From Flavobacteriales bacterium (GTDB lineage Bacteria > Bacteroidota > Bacteroidia > Flavobacteriales_F > PHOS-HE28): a stretch of 39,812 bases of DNA. The notes under the pieces were generated by a model, which searched no databases, was not told where the DNA came from, and was given only the letters and a program-made list of their open reading frames with translations. Of this stretch, positions 18,233 to 26,194 are shown piece by piece. Made by a program: the position numbers and the translations under genes. The stretch covers positions 1 through 39,812 of the forward strand of contig JAEUSV010000040.1 in NCBI GenBank assembly GCA_016788485.1. Direction: 5' to 3'. The stretch's first letter is position 1. Each line of letters opens with the position of its first letter.

Positions 18233-18826
18233 ATGGACGACGGGGAGCAGGAGATCCTGGAGCGGTTCCCCGCCTCGTTGCGCGCCCTCATCGACGCCGA
18301 GCTCGCCGCCGGCAACCGCATCCTGTCGATCGACATGGCCCACCCGGCCGCACCGGTGGGAGGGCGTGTGATGCTCGCGCACGACCTCCTCACGCGCGAA
18401 CTGCCCGAAGGACTGCGCCTTCATGCGCGCTACGCCAGTTCGCACCACCAGGAGGTGACCGACGCCGCGGGGCATTGCCACGTGGTGACCGCACCCCTGC
18501 CCTCCTTGCCCGAGCCGGACATGGACGCCATCCGCAGGGCGCATGAGCCCGAGGCGCCGCCGAAGGAGGAGACCCACGCCCCGGCATGGACCGTGGAGCC
18601 CGACATCCGCGGCGAGGAGCTCATCTACCACGAGCCTGAACGGAAGGCCAGTGTGCGTTGGACCTGGAGCAGCGGGTCGCGCATCGCCACCGACAGCCTT
18701 GGGCCGTGGTGGTACACGGAGGAGCGCCGCGAGCAGGCCATGACCCCGGAGGAGCGCGCCCTTGTTCTTCAACGCCTGGAGCAACGCGCACAGCTGCTCT
18801 TCGGCCCCACCCGGATGGAACCATGA
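18233..18826 (+). CDS. Hypothetical protein, 197 residues
   Basis: I do not recognise this protein. The N-terminal half looks folded (ERFPASLRALIDAELAAGN, VMLAHDLLTRELPEGLRLH, YASSHHQEVTDAAGHCHVV), with several histidines in the last segment that could be metal ligands. A Pro/Glu-rich linker (PLPSLPEPDM to APPKEETHAPAW) leads into a second part with RWTWSSGSRIATDSLGPWWYTEERR and a charged helical end. There is no signal peptide or membrane segment. It starts 3 nt after holA and overlaps the next gene by 4 bp, so it belongs to the amn-holA operon. Confidence 0.8.
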   Translation: MDDGEQEILERFPASLRALIDAELAAGNRILSIDMAHPAAPVGGRVMLAHDLLTRELPEGLRLHARYASSHHQEVTDAAGHCHVVTAPLPSLPEPDMDAIRRAHEPEAPPKEETHAPAWTVEPDIRGEELIYHEPERKASVRWTWSSGSRIATDSLGPWWYTEERREQAMTPEERALVLQRLEQRAQLLFGPTRMEP

Positions 18827-19554
18827 GCTGGAGCGTGGCCATCGCCGTGGCCGTGGTGAACGGCCTGATCTGCGGGGCGCTGGTGGTGCCGCTGTCCTTC
18901 GCCTTGATGCGTGCGCACAAGGTGCACGACCGCGACGGCGGCATGAGCATGGGCATCATCTTCCAGGTGGCACCGGTCACCTTCGTGCTGGCGGCCCTGC
19001 TCGGCCTTTGGGGCACGCACCTGGCCGGGGCATCGGGCTGGGACCGGTTCTGGGCGGCGGTCGGCTGGTCCGCGGGGATCGGACTGGGCGTGATGGGCCT
19101 TTTCGCGGCATTCTCGTTGCTCGGGATCCAACGGCCGCCGCGCATCGACGGTGCCGCGCTCGAGCTCCAGGTGGAAGTGACCGTTCCCGCGAGCAGCCTT
19201 CCCGAAGGCACGCTCGACCTGGACCAGCTGAAACTGAGCCTGTACGCCGGCCCGAGGGACAACCATTACGGCGACATCGATCGCCAGGGTATCCGCCGGG
19301 TGGGCGCGGACTGGGTGGTGCACGGTCGCGCCGCCATCAATTCCATCGCACCACAACGGATGCTCTCGCTCCAGGCCGCACCGGACACCAGCTTCGTGCT
19401 GGACATGCCGCTCGCCCCGCTGCCGACGAAGGCCGACCTGGCATGGGCCGGGCCTTTCACCACGCGGGAAGGCCGGCTGCGCGATGGCCAGCTGCTGCCC
19501 ACGGCGGTGACCATGCGCTACCGCGTGGTGCGCTCGGCGGAGGCTGGAAAATGA
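18823..19554 (+). CDS. Membrane protein with a C-terminal soluble beta domain, unassigned
   Basis: A 243-residue protein with three membrane segments near the N-terminus (about 5-28, 45-65 and 75-98: VAIAVAVVNGLICGALVVPL, IIFQVAPVTFVLAALLG, WAAVGWSAGIGLGVMGLFAA). The remaining about 140 residues alternate hydrophobic and polar residues as in beta strands (LELQVEVTVPASSLPEG, VLDMPLAPLPTKADLAW). No family recognised. ATG overlaps the upstream stop (ATGA); it ends the amn-holA operon just before a strong hairpin. Confidence 0.8.
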   Translation: MSWSVAIAVAVVNGLICGALVVPLSFALMRAHKVHDRDGGMSMGIIFQVAPVTFVLAALLGLWGTHLAGASGWDRFWAAVGWSAGIGLGVMGLFAAFSLLGIQRPPRIDGAALELQVEVTVPASSLPEGTLDLDQLKLSLYAGPRDNHYGDIDRQGIRRVGADWVVHGRAAINSIAPQRMLSLQAAPDTSFVLDMPLAPLPTKADLAWAGPFTTREGRLRDGQLLPTAVTMRYRVVRSAEAGK

Positions 19555-19555
19555 A

Positions 19556-19582
19556 ACGGCGCCCACCTCCGGTGGGCGCCGT
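19556..19582. terminator. Hairpin terminator between convergent genes
   Basis: Perfect 12-bp stem with arms 19556-19567 (ACGGCGCCCACC) and 19571-19582 and a 3-nt loop, lying between the stops of the plus-strand membrane protein (19554) and the minus-strand DUF1573 gene (19602). The T-rich tail (TTCATTTTCC) is on the minus-strand side, so it best terminates the DUF1573 transcript. Confidence 0.7.
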
Positions 19583-19601
19583 CATCCGTTCAGGAACGAG
19601 C

Positions 19602-20042
19602 TTAGTGGGCCGGAGCGGCAGCAGGAGCAGCGGCGGGAGCACTGGTGGCCTCCACGGTGCCCTGGATGCGCACCACCTTGCTGGGAGCGTTGGTGGCGTT
19701 GCTGGTGATGGTCACGCTCTTGTTGATGGGGCCGACACGGTTGGTGTCGTACTTCACCGTGATCTGGCTCTTGGCACCCGGCTTGATGGGGGCCGTTTCG
19801 CACTTGGGCACGGTGCAGCCGCAGCTGCCCTGGCAGTTGCTGATGATCAGGGGCTGGTCACCGGAGTTGGTCACGGTGAACACGCATTCACCGTTGCCAC
19901 CCTGCTTGATGGTGCCGTAGTCGTGCACCTCCTTGTCGATGGTGATCTGGGGACCGGTGCCGCCAACGGGCTTGGCGTTCTCCTGGGCCTGCACGCCGAG
20001 GAAGAGGGCGCTGAGACCGAGGGTGAGCAGGAACTTCTTCAT
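19602..20042 (-). CDS. DUF1573 domain protein, secreted (paralogue A)
   Basis: A 146-residue protein with a signal peptide (MKKFLLTLGLSALFLGVQAQ) and one Ig-like DUF1573 domain. Conserved features: HDYGTIKQGGNGECVFTVTN, the cysteine motif NCQGSCGCTVPKC, and YDTNRVGPINKSVTITSN. It ends in an Ala/Pro-rich tail (APAAAPAAAPAH). It is closely related to the next gene upstream on the same strand. DUF1573 proteins are abundant exported proteins of unknown role in Bacteroidota. The start at 20042 is set by the signal peptide; TACCTTGG (20083-20076) is a probable -7 element 33 nt upstream, so it has its own promoter. Confidence 0.92.
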   Translation of the reverse strand: MKKFLLTLGLSALFLGVQAQENAKPVGGTGPQITIDKEVHDYGTIKQGGNGECVFTVTNSGDQPLIISNCQGSCGCTVPKCETAPIKPGAKSQITVKYDTNRVGPINKSVTITSNATNAPSKVVRIQGTVEATSAPAAAPAAAPAH

Positions 20043-20132
20043 GGGACGAGGTTGTGTTTCGTGGATTTCGTACGGCCAAGGTAGCGGGTGGTTACGGCTC
20101 GGGAAAGGGTTTAACACGGCATTAACAGGGCC

Positions 20133-20552
20133 CTACCGGCCCTCCGCCCCCACCGCCTCCAACGGACGTGGCTTCACCTCCCCCTTGATCGTGAGCACCA
20201 CCACGGGAAGGTCGACGGCGCTGCTCCGCACGGTCACCGACTTGGTGAAGGGCCCCACGCGCTTGGTGTCGTACCGCACGCGCACGCGGCCCATACCGCC
20301 CGGGGCCACCGGATCCTTGTCCCAACTGGGAACGACGCATCCGCAGCTGCTCTGGCAGCTCGTGATCACCAGCGGCTCGTCGCCCGTGTTGGTGAAGGTG
20401 AAGGTGCATTGACCGTCGCCACCCTCGGGGATCACCCCAAATGGATGCACCACGTGATCGAAGGCGATGCGTGGGCCGTGGTCGGGCAGTGTGTCCTGGG
20501 CGGCTGCATGGCGGACAACGAGAAGCAGGAGGAGGAAGAACGTGTGTCGCAT
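20133..20552 (-). CDS. DUF1573 domain protein, secreted (paralogue B)
   Basis: A 139-residue protein with signal peptide (MRHTFFLLLLLVVRHAAAQ) and one DUF1573 domain: HPFGVIPEGGDGQCTFTFTN, SCQSSCGCVVPSW and YDTKRVGPFTKSVTVRSS, each matching the same position in paralogue A 90 bp downstream. It lacks the Ala/Pro tail. The start at 20552 is set by the signal peptide; the frame is open 25 codons further upstream without coding character. It is divergent from valS. Confidence 0.9.
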   Translation of the reverse strand: MRHTFFLLLLLVVRHAAAQDTLPDHGPRIAFDHVVHPFGVIPEGGDGQCTFTFTNTGDEPLVITSCQSSCGCVVPSWDKDPVAPGGMGRVRVRYDTKRVGPFTKSVTVRSSAVDLPVVVLTIKGEVKPRPLEAVGAEGR

Positions 20553-20663
20553 GATGGTGGGGGATGTTGGTACGGCAAGGATGCCGCGTTCGTCCCGGAC
20601 GACCGTCGGATCTAACACCTCCTTCACAACGGCCCATCCCCGCGGGTCCGCGATGCGCTGCGC

Positions 20664-20693
20664 CTGCGGCTTGGGACCAGAGGGCTACCTTTG
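20664..20693 (+). promoter_or_regulatory. valS promoter
   Basis: CTG (20664-20666), 19-nt spacer, TACCTTTG (20686-20693): the -7 element is an exact TAnnTTTG match and the upstream element has one mismatch from TTG at the canonical spacing. The ATG follows 41 nt later. Confidence 0.6.
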
Positions 20694-20734
20694 CGGCCCT
20701 TCCGCGCACACGCGCGCCACAGTGCACTTCGACC

Positions 20735-23386
20735 ATGTCCACCACCGAGATCCCCAAGCGATACGAACCCGCCCAGGCCGAAGGCCACTGGTACGCCCAC
20801 TGGATGGCGAAGGGCTACTTCCGCAGCGTGCCCGACCACCGCGAGCCCTACACCGTGGTGATCCCTCCGCCCAACGTGACGGGCGTGCTGCACATGGGGC
20901 ATATGCTAAACAACACCATCCAGGACGTGCTGGTGCGTCGCGCCCGCATGCAGGGCAAGAACGCCTGCTGGGTACCGGGCACGGACCACGCCAGCATCGC
21001 CACCGAAGCGAAGGTGGTGCGGCTGCTGGGTGAGCAGGGGATCAAGAAGAGCGCCATCGGCCGCGAGGAGTTCCTGAAGCACGCCTTCGCGTGGAAGGAG
21101 AAGTACGGTGGCGTGATCCTCGAACAGTTGAAGAAGCTCGGCGCCAGCTGCGACTGGGACCGCACGCGCTTCACCATGGAGCCCGACCTGAGCGACGCGG
21201 TGATCGACGTGTTCATCGACCTGCACAGGAAGGGCCTGGTGTACCGCGGCCTGCGCATGGTGAACTGGGACCCCCAGGCCCTCACCGCAGTGAGCGACGA
21301 GGAGGTGATCTACAAGGAAGTGAACTCCAAGCTCTACTTCCTGCGCTACCAGGTGGTCAATGAGGATGTCACTCCGAGCGGAGTCGAGGAGTGGGTCACC
21401 ATCGCCACCACGCGGCCCGAGACCATCCTGGGCGACACGGCCGTGGCCGTTCACCCCGAGGACGAGCGCTACGCGCACCTCAAGGGCAAGCGCGTGCTGG
21501 TGCCGTTGATCGGCCGCAGCATCCCCGTGATCTTCGACACCTACGTGGAGCGCGAGTTCGGTACGGGTGCGCTGAAGGTGACGCCCGCGCACGATGTGAA
21601 CGACCACGAGCTCGGCAAGAAGCACGGGCTGGAGACCATCGACATCCTGGAGCCCAACGGCTCGCTGAGCGCCGCCGCGCAGCTGTACGTTGGTGAGGAC
21701 CGCTTCGTGGTGCGCAAGAAGATCGCGAAGGAGCTTGAGGAGAAGGGCCACCTGGTGAAGGCCGAGGACATCGTGAACAAGGTGGGCACCAGCGAGCGCA
21801 CCGATGCCGTGATCGAGCCGCGCCTGAGCCTGCAGTGGTTCGTGAAGATGGGCGAGCTCGCCAAGCCCGCACTGGAGGTGGTGAAGGACGGCCGCGTGAA
21901 GCTCCATCCGCAGAAGTTCGTGAACACCTACACGTACTGGATGGAGAACGTGCGCGACTGGTGCATCAGCCGCCAGTTGTGGTGGGGGCAGCAGATCCCG
22001 GCGTGGTACAACGAGGCCGGTGATGTGGCCGTGTGCCGCACCGAGGCCGAAGCCATCGCGCAGTTCACCGCCGAAGGCAAGAGCACCAAGGGCATCAAGC
22101 AGGACGAGGACGTGGTGGACACCTGGTTCAGCAGCTGGCTGTGGCCCATCAGCGTGTTCGACGGCTTCAAGGACCCGGACAACGCCGACATCAAGTACTA
22201 CTACCCCACCAACGACCTGGTCACCGCGCCGGAGATCCTCTTCTTCTGGGTGGCGCGCATGATCATGGCGGGCATGGAGTACCGGGGCGAGATCCCCTTC
22301 AAGAACGTGTACCTCACCGGCATCGTGCGCGACAAGCTGGGCCGGAAGATGAGCAAGAGCCTCGGCAACAGCCCCGACCCGCTCGACCTCATCGCCAAGT
22401 ACGGCGCGGACGGCGTGCGCACCGGCATGCTCTTCTCCTCGCCCGCCGGGAACGACCTGCCCTTCGACGAGGGTCTTTGCGAGCAGGGCCGCAACTTCAG
22501 CAACAAGATCTGGAACGCGTTCCGCCTGGTGAAGGGGTGGACGGTCGCAGAGCAGGAACAACCTGCGGGTAATGCCGCCGCCGTGTCCTGGATGCAGAGC
22601 CGTGTGCAGCGTGCCACCACCGAGCTCGACGGCCTGTACGACCAGTTCCGCATCAGCGAGGCACTGATGACCACCTACAAGCTGATCTGGGACGACCTCT
22701 GCAGCTGGTACCTGGAGAGCATCAAGCCCGCCTTCGTGGACGGCGTGGCGCAGCCGATCGACGCCGCGACCTACGAGGCCACAATCGGTCTCTTCGAGGA
22801 CGTTCTGTGCTTGCTTCACCCGTACATGCCCTTCCTCACCGAGGAGCTGTGGCACCACCTGCGCGAGCGCAAGGAAGGCGAGGACATCATCATCGCGGCG
22901 TGGCCGAAGGGCGGCGCGGGCGATGCGAAGCTCGAGGCCGAGGTGCAGCACGCCTTCGACCTGGTGAGCGCCGTGCGCAACACCCGCAACGAGCGCGGCA
23001 TGAGCCCGAAGGAAGCGCTGGACGTACAGGTGAAGGGCGCGGCGCCGATGCGCGCGTCGGTGGCCGCCCTGGTGAACAAGCTCGCCAACGTGGGCGCGCT
23101 CCACGCCGTGGAGAAGGCCAGCGAGGGCAGCGTCACCTTCCTGGTGGGCACCACCGAGTACGCCATCGACCTGGGCAGCAACGTGGACGCTGCCGCCGAG
23201 GCCAAGAAGGCCGAGGAGGAGCTCACGTACCTGCGCGGCTTCCTGGCCAGCGTGGACAAGAAGCTGAGCAACGAGCGCTTCGTGAACGGCGCGCCGCCGC
23301 AGGTGCTGGAGAACGAGCGGAAGAAGAAGGCCGACGCCGAGGCGAAGATCAAGGCGCTGGAGGAGCGGCTGGCGGTGCTGAAGTGA
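20735..23386 (+). CDS. valS: Valine--tRNA ligase
   Basis: An 883-residue class I aminoacyl-tRNA synthetase charging tRNA-Val. It has the HIGH-equivalent HMGH at residues 53-56 in PPPNVTGVLHMGHMLNN, KMSKS at 538-542 in GRKMSKSLGNSPDPLD, the editing (CP1) domain in between with WVTIATTRPETILGDTAVAV, the anticodon-binding domain after about 640, and the C-terminal coiled-coil tRNA arm (about 820-883) ending KALEERLAVLK. The length is normal. The start is the ATG directly before TTEIPKRYEP. The last 67 coding bases plus the stop are duplicated 531 bp downstream. Confidence 0.97.
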   Translation: MSTTEIPKRYEPAQAEGHWYAHWMAKGYFRSVPDHREPYTVVIPPPNVTGVLHMGHMLNNTIQDVLVRRARMQGKNACWVPGTDHASIATEAKVVRLLGEQGIKKSAIGREEFLKHAFAWKEKYGGVILEQLKKLGASCDWDRTRFTMEPDLSDAVIDVFIDLHRKGLVYRGLRMVNWDPQALTAVSDEEVIYKEVNSKLYFLRYQVVNEDVTPSGVEEWVTIATTRPETILGDTAVAVHPEDERYAHLKGKRVLVPLIGRSIPVIFDTYVEREFGTGALKVTPAHDVNDHELGKKHGLETIDILEPNGSLSAAAQLYVGEDRFVVRKKIAKELEEKGHLVKAEDIVNKVGTSERTDAVIEPRLSLQWFVKMGELAKPALEVVKDGRVKLHPQKFVNTYTYWMENVRDWCISRQLWWGQQIPAWYNEAGDVAVCRTEAEAIAQFTAEGKSTKGIKQDEDVVDTWFSSWLWPISVFDGFKDPDNADIKYYYPTNDLVTAPEILFFWVARMIMAGMEYRGEIPFKNVYLTGIVRDKLGRKMSKSLGNSPDPLDLIAKYGADGVRTGMLFSSPAGNDLPFDEGLCEQGRNFSNKIWNAFRLVKGWTVAEQEQPAGNAAAVSWMQSRVQRATTELDGLYDQFRISEALMTTYKLIWDDLCSWYLESIKPAFVDGVAQPIDAATYEATIGLFEDVLCLLHPYMPFLTEELWHHLRERKEGEDIIIAAWPKGGAGDAKLEAEVQHAFDLVSAVRNTRNERGMSPKEALDVQVKGAAPMRASVAALVNKLANVGALHAVEKASEGSVTFLVGTTEYAIDLGSNVDAAAEAKKAEEELTYLRGFLASVDKKLSNERFVNGAPPQVLENERKKKADAEAKIKALEERLAVLK

Positions 23387-23390
23387 TCAG
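23321..23390 (+). repeat. Direct repeat, copy 1 (3' end of valS)
   Basis: 70 bp that end the valS reading frame, from AAGAAGAAGGCCGACG to the stop and the next few bases (TGATCAG). The same sequence recurs at 23852-23921 with one synonymous difference (G at 23356, C at 23887), an offset of 531 bp. Confidence 0.95.
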
Positions 23391-23429
23391 ATCTGTGTAT
23401 TCATCCGGGACCTTGCATCCTACCCTGTG

Positions 23430-23780
23430 ATGAAGGTCGTATTGCTCGCCATCACGCTGGTGCTTGGTGCGGGCACCGGTCTGCATGCGCAGGAAAGAGC
23501 CTTACGGACGATCTCTGCTAGCGTGGTGGATCGCACGAACAAGGAACCCATCCTTTTCGCAACGGTCAAGCTTGAAGGCTCCGAACTTTCGGCCTTGACC
23601 GATGAGTGCGGCCTGTTTACCCTGTGCATTCCAAGCGACCTTCCGGGCGGCAAGCACTACCTTACGATAAACTATGTGGGATACCAACCGATGCGCTACC
23701 GCGTACCTCGGTCCGTCAAGGGACGGGTGCTGTCCATCAAACTGCAACGGATCAAGTTCGACCTTGGGGACTACGAGTAG
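23430..23780 (+). CDS. Small secreted carboxypeptidase-like regulatory-domain protein
   Basis: A 116-residue protein with a signal peptide (MKVVLLAITLVLGAGTGLHAQ) followed by a single CarboxypepD_reg-like beta-sandwich: VVDRTNKEPILFATVKLEGS, a Glu-Cys-Gly turn (ALTDECGLFTLCIP) where TonB-receptor relatives have a DxxGxF motif, then HYLTINYVGYQPMRYRVP and a final strand LSIKLQRIKFDLGDYE. In Bacteroidota such domains usually sit at the N-terminus of TonB-dependent receptors; here it stands alone. A GTG at 23427 just before the ATG is an alternative start. Base composition is visibly lower in GC than all neighbours and codons such as CTT, TTT and TCT are used, suggesting recent arrival. It lies between two copies of the valS 3' end. 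Confidence 0.8.
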   Translation: MKVVLLAITLVLGAGTGLHAQERALRTISASVVDRTNKEPILFATVKLEGSELSALTDECGLFTLCIPSDLPGGKHYLTINYVGYQPMRYRVPRSVKGRVLSIKLQRIKFDLGDYE

Positions 23781-23851
23781 ACATGGTCGGGCAAGGGCGG
23801 GCCACCGCTGATCGAAATCCGAGTGAAGTGTCCGCCGGTACTGCTGAACGC

Positions 23852-23921
23852 AAGAAGAAGGCCGACGCCGAGGCGAAGATCAAGGCCCTGGAGGAGCGGC
23901 TGGCGGTGCTGAAGTGATCAG
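23852..23921 (+). repeat. Direct repeat, copy 2 (duplicated valS tail remnant)
   Basis: 69 of 70 bp identical to the end of valS, including the stop. It keeps the valS frame (RKKKADAEAKIKALEERL) but has no valS body upstream, so it is a 3' gene fragment. Weaker similarity extends about 25 bp further upstream with small gaps. The TGATCA at its end is shared with the stop of the convergent T9SS gene (23918), the arrangement expected for the original valS-to-neighbour junction. Confidence 0.93.
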
Positions 23922-26101
23922 CGCTTCACGAAGCGCGCGGAGCCCTGGGTTGTCCGAACCACGTACATGCCCGGCGCGAGGCCTGCCACATCCAGCTCCA
24001 GCCCATGTGCATGTGACCGTGATGCGACCTGTATCATGCGGCCATCCGCACCGTGCATGGTGAAGGCCCGTTCAGCTCCGTTGGCGAGCACCACCAGCAC
24101 CACATCCTCCGCCGGGTTCGGGAGCAAGCGGAGCGTGGATGCTCCCTGCTCCACCACCGACGTGCTGAACTCCGCGGTGAGCAGGCTCGGCTGCGTGATC
24201 ACCGGCGGGTTGAAGTCGAAGTAGATGTTGGCCACGTTCGCGATCACGGTGCCGGGCGCGATGGGCAGGTGCGGGCGGATGCGGAAGGAAACGAAGCCGT
24301 GGCTCAGCGGCTCATTGAGGTTGCTGTCCGGCAGCAGGATGTTGGGAAAGATGTACCTGAGCACGCCCTGGCCGTTCAACTCCCGGGTGTGCGCGTGCGA
24401 GCCAGCGCCCCACACGATGGTCGCAGGGTCGAGGGTCGACGGCAGCGTGTCCGTGATCACCACGTTGAACGCCGTGTCCGTGCCGGTGTTCTGGAAGCGG
24501 ATGGTGTAGTCGATCCATTCATCCACGCCGATGTTCCAGTACAGTGTATCCCCGGTGTTCGTCGTGGCCCGCTTGTCGTTCGGGTCGTAGCTGCCCGTGA
24601 TCGTGCGCAGGTCCGTGGCGGTGTTGTTCCCCGGCACGGGATCGTTGCCCACGCTCGTCACCACTGCGGTCGTCGCCAGCTGCGTGCCGAGCAGCGCCGG
24701 GTTGGCGGGCACCTGGAAGTTCACCACCACGCTCCGTTGCTGCCATGCGCTCAGTTGCGACTGGTTCCAGGTGATCGTGTTCCCCGAGACCGTGCCCGCA
24801 GGCGTGGAGCTCTGGTAGGTGAGCAAGGGGTCGAAGGTCATGACCAGGGTGACGGCGCCACTGCCGGTGGGCGTGAGGTTCCGCACGACGGCCGCGCACT
24901 GGAACTGGAAGCCCGGACGGGCCGCACCACTGGACACCATCACCTCCAGGTCCAGCGGCACCACCGAGGTGTCCGGCAGGTTCCTGGTAGCGGTGCCTCC
25001 CGCATTGATCGTGAACGGGATCGGCCCACCGGTGCAATGCTCGGTCACATCGGCGCTGATCTGGGTGAGCGTATAGCTCCCGGGTGGCAGGCAGATACCG
25101 TACTGGCCGTTGGACGTGAGCGTTGCGTAGTACGGTCCCGGAAGCACTTCGATGGTCCCGTTGGGCACACGCACTTCCGGACCGCCCAACAGGCAGTTCT
25201 GATCCGCATCGATGTGCGCGGTCCCCGCCACCATCCCACAATTGGGACCGAGGTCCGGGATCGTCACCGGCAGCAGGTCCACACAATCTCCCGAGTACAG
25301 GTTCTGGAACCGTCGCTCAACGAAATAGTCGCCCGGCTGCCGGCCGCCGATGGTGGTGATGTTCGCATAGGTCGATGGGTAACCGCCGATGTTGACGCCG
25401 GATACGGGCTGCATCGAAGCGTTGAGCAATGTTCGTTGCCAGTTCTGGCCGACTGGGCCATTGTCCCAACCCAGGTCCACCATCATGGAGCCGCCGTTCA
25501 TACCCGAACAGGACGGCGTGGTGCTCAGCACGCTCATCGGACCCGGATCACTTTCCGGCACCGGGTAGATCAGTTGCAATTGGGCGGTGCAGCCCAATGC
25601 GTCCGTTACCGTGGTGAAGGTGCCTGAGAACCCCGGACAGAACCCCACCCAAGCCCCCTGCAGGATGTTGTTCGGGTCCAACCCGTACACGGGGGCAGTG
25701 CCGAAGCTGAACGGGGGAACGAGGTTCTGGGGCATGCAGACCTCTTGGTACCAGGTACCGCCGTTGCACTGCCCGTGACAACCCTGCAGCCCTAACGTGG
25801 TGCAGGAATAGTCCAGCACGGGGTTCATCCCCAAGTCGCCGATGGTGATGCTCTGCACGACCTGGTCGCTGTTCGCATCCGTCACAGTGACCGTATAGGT
25901 GCCGGGCGCAAGACCGGTGATCGTATCGTTCACGGACCCATTGCTCCAGAGGAAGCTGTACGGTGGTACGCCACCGTAGGCCCAGGCATAGGCATAGCCC
26001 GTGTTGTTCCCACAAGTGGCACTCGCGCCATCGACGGTCACGGTCAGTGCCGATGCTGGCATGCCCAGCGCATAGAGCGCAATGAGAAGGAGCGTCCTCA
26101 T
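23918..26101 (-). CDS. Secreted repeat-domain protein with SprB-like and DUF11-type domains and T9SS sorting domain
   Basis: A 727-residue surface protein. Signal peptide (MRTLLLIALYALGMPASA), then SprB-like repeats (PPYSFLWSNGSVNDTITGL, GTYTVTVTDANSD), a cysteine-containing middle (residues about 90-300), a SdrD-B-like segment (HIDADQNCLLGGPEV), a DUF11-type beta domain (LDLEVMVSSGAARPGFQF onwards), the DUF7619-like segment (SYDPNDKRATTNTGDTLYWN, IRFQNTGTDTAFNVVITDTL, ANIYFDFNPPVITQP) and a T9SS type A sorting domain (LRLLPNPAEDVVLVVLANG to FVKR). The start is set by the signal peptide; TACCTTCA (26135-26128) is a possible -7 element. Likely a cell-surface adhesin-like protein. Confidence 0.92.
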   Translation of the reverse strand: MRTLLLIALYALGMPASALTVTVDGASATCGNNTGYAYAWAYGGVPPYSFLWSNGSVNDTITGLAPGTYTVTVTDANSDQVVQSITIGDLGMNPVLDYSCTTLGLQGCHGQCNGGTWYQEVCMPQNLVPPFSFGTAPVYGLDPNNILQGAWVGFCPGFSGTFTTVTDALGCTAQLQLIYPVPESDPGPMSVLSTTPSCSGMNGGSMMVDLGWDNGPVGQNWQRTLLNASMQPVSGVNIGGYPSTYANITTIGGRQPGDYFVERRFQNLYSGDCVDLLPVTIPDLGPNCGMVAGTAHIDADQNCLLGGPEVRVPNGTIEVLPGPYYATLTSNGQYGICLPPGSYTLTQISADVTEHCTGGPIPFTINAGGTATRNLPDTSVVPLDLEVMVSSGAARPGFQFQCAAVVRNLTPTGSGAVTLVMTFDPLLTYQSSTPAGTVSGNTITWNQSQLSAWQQRSVVVNFQVPANPALLGTQLATTAVVTSVGNDPVPGNNTATDLRTITGSYDPNDKRATTNTGDTLYWNIGVDEWIDYTIRFQNTGTDTAFNVVITDTLPSTLDPATIVWGAGSHAHTRELNGQGVLRYIFPNILLPDSNLNEPLSHGFVSFRIRPHLPIAPGTVIANVANIYFDFNPPVITQPSLLTAEFSTSVVEQGASTLRLLPNPAEDVVLVVLANGAERAFTMHGADGRMIQVASRSHAHGLELDVAGLAPGMYVVRTTQGSARFVKR

Positions 26102-26194
26102 GGTCCTAAGTGGAGATGGTCCGATCGTGAAGGTAAGGCGACGAGCCTCGGGCATCTCGCTGCTTCAAGTAGACGCCGAGAAGCGTTCAGGGAT

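Noticed and set aside
23606..23917. An ORF that ends with the valS tail sequence and could be taken as a new gene with a coiled-coil end.
   Set aside because: Its first part is an out-of-frame reading of the small secreted protein gene; only the duplicated valS fragment is meaningful.
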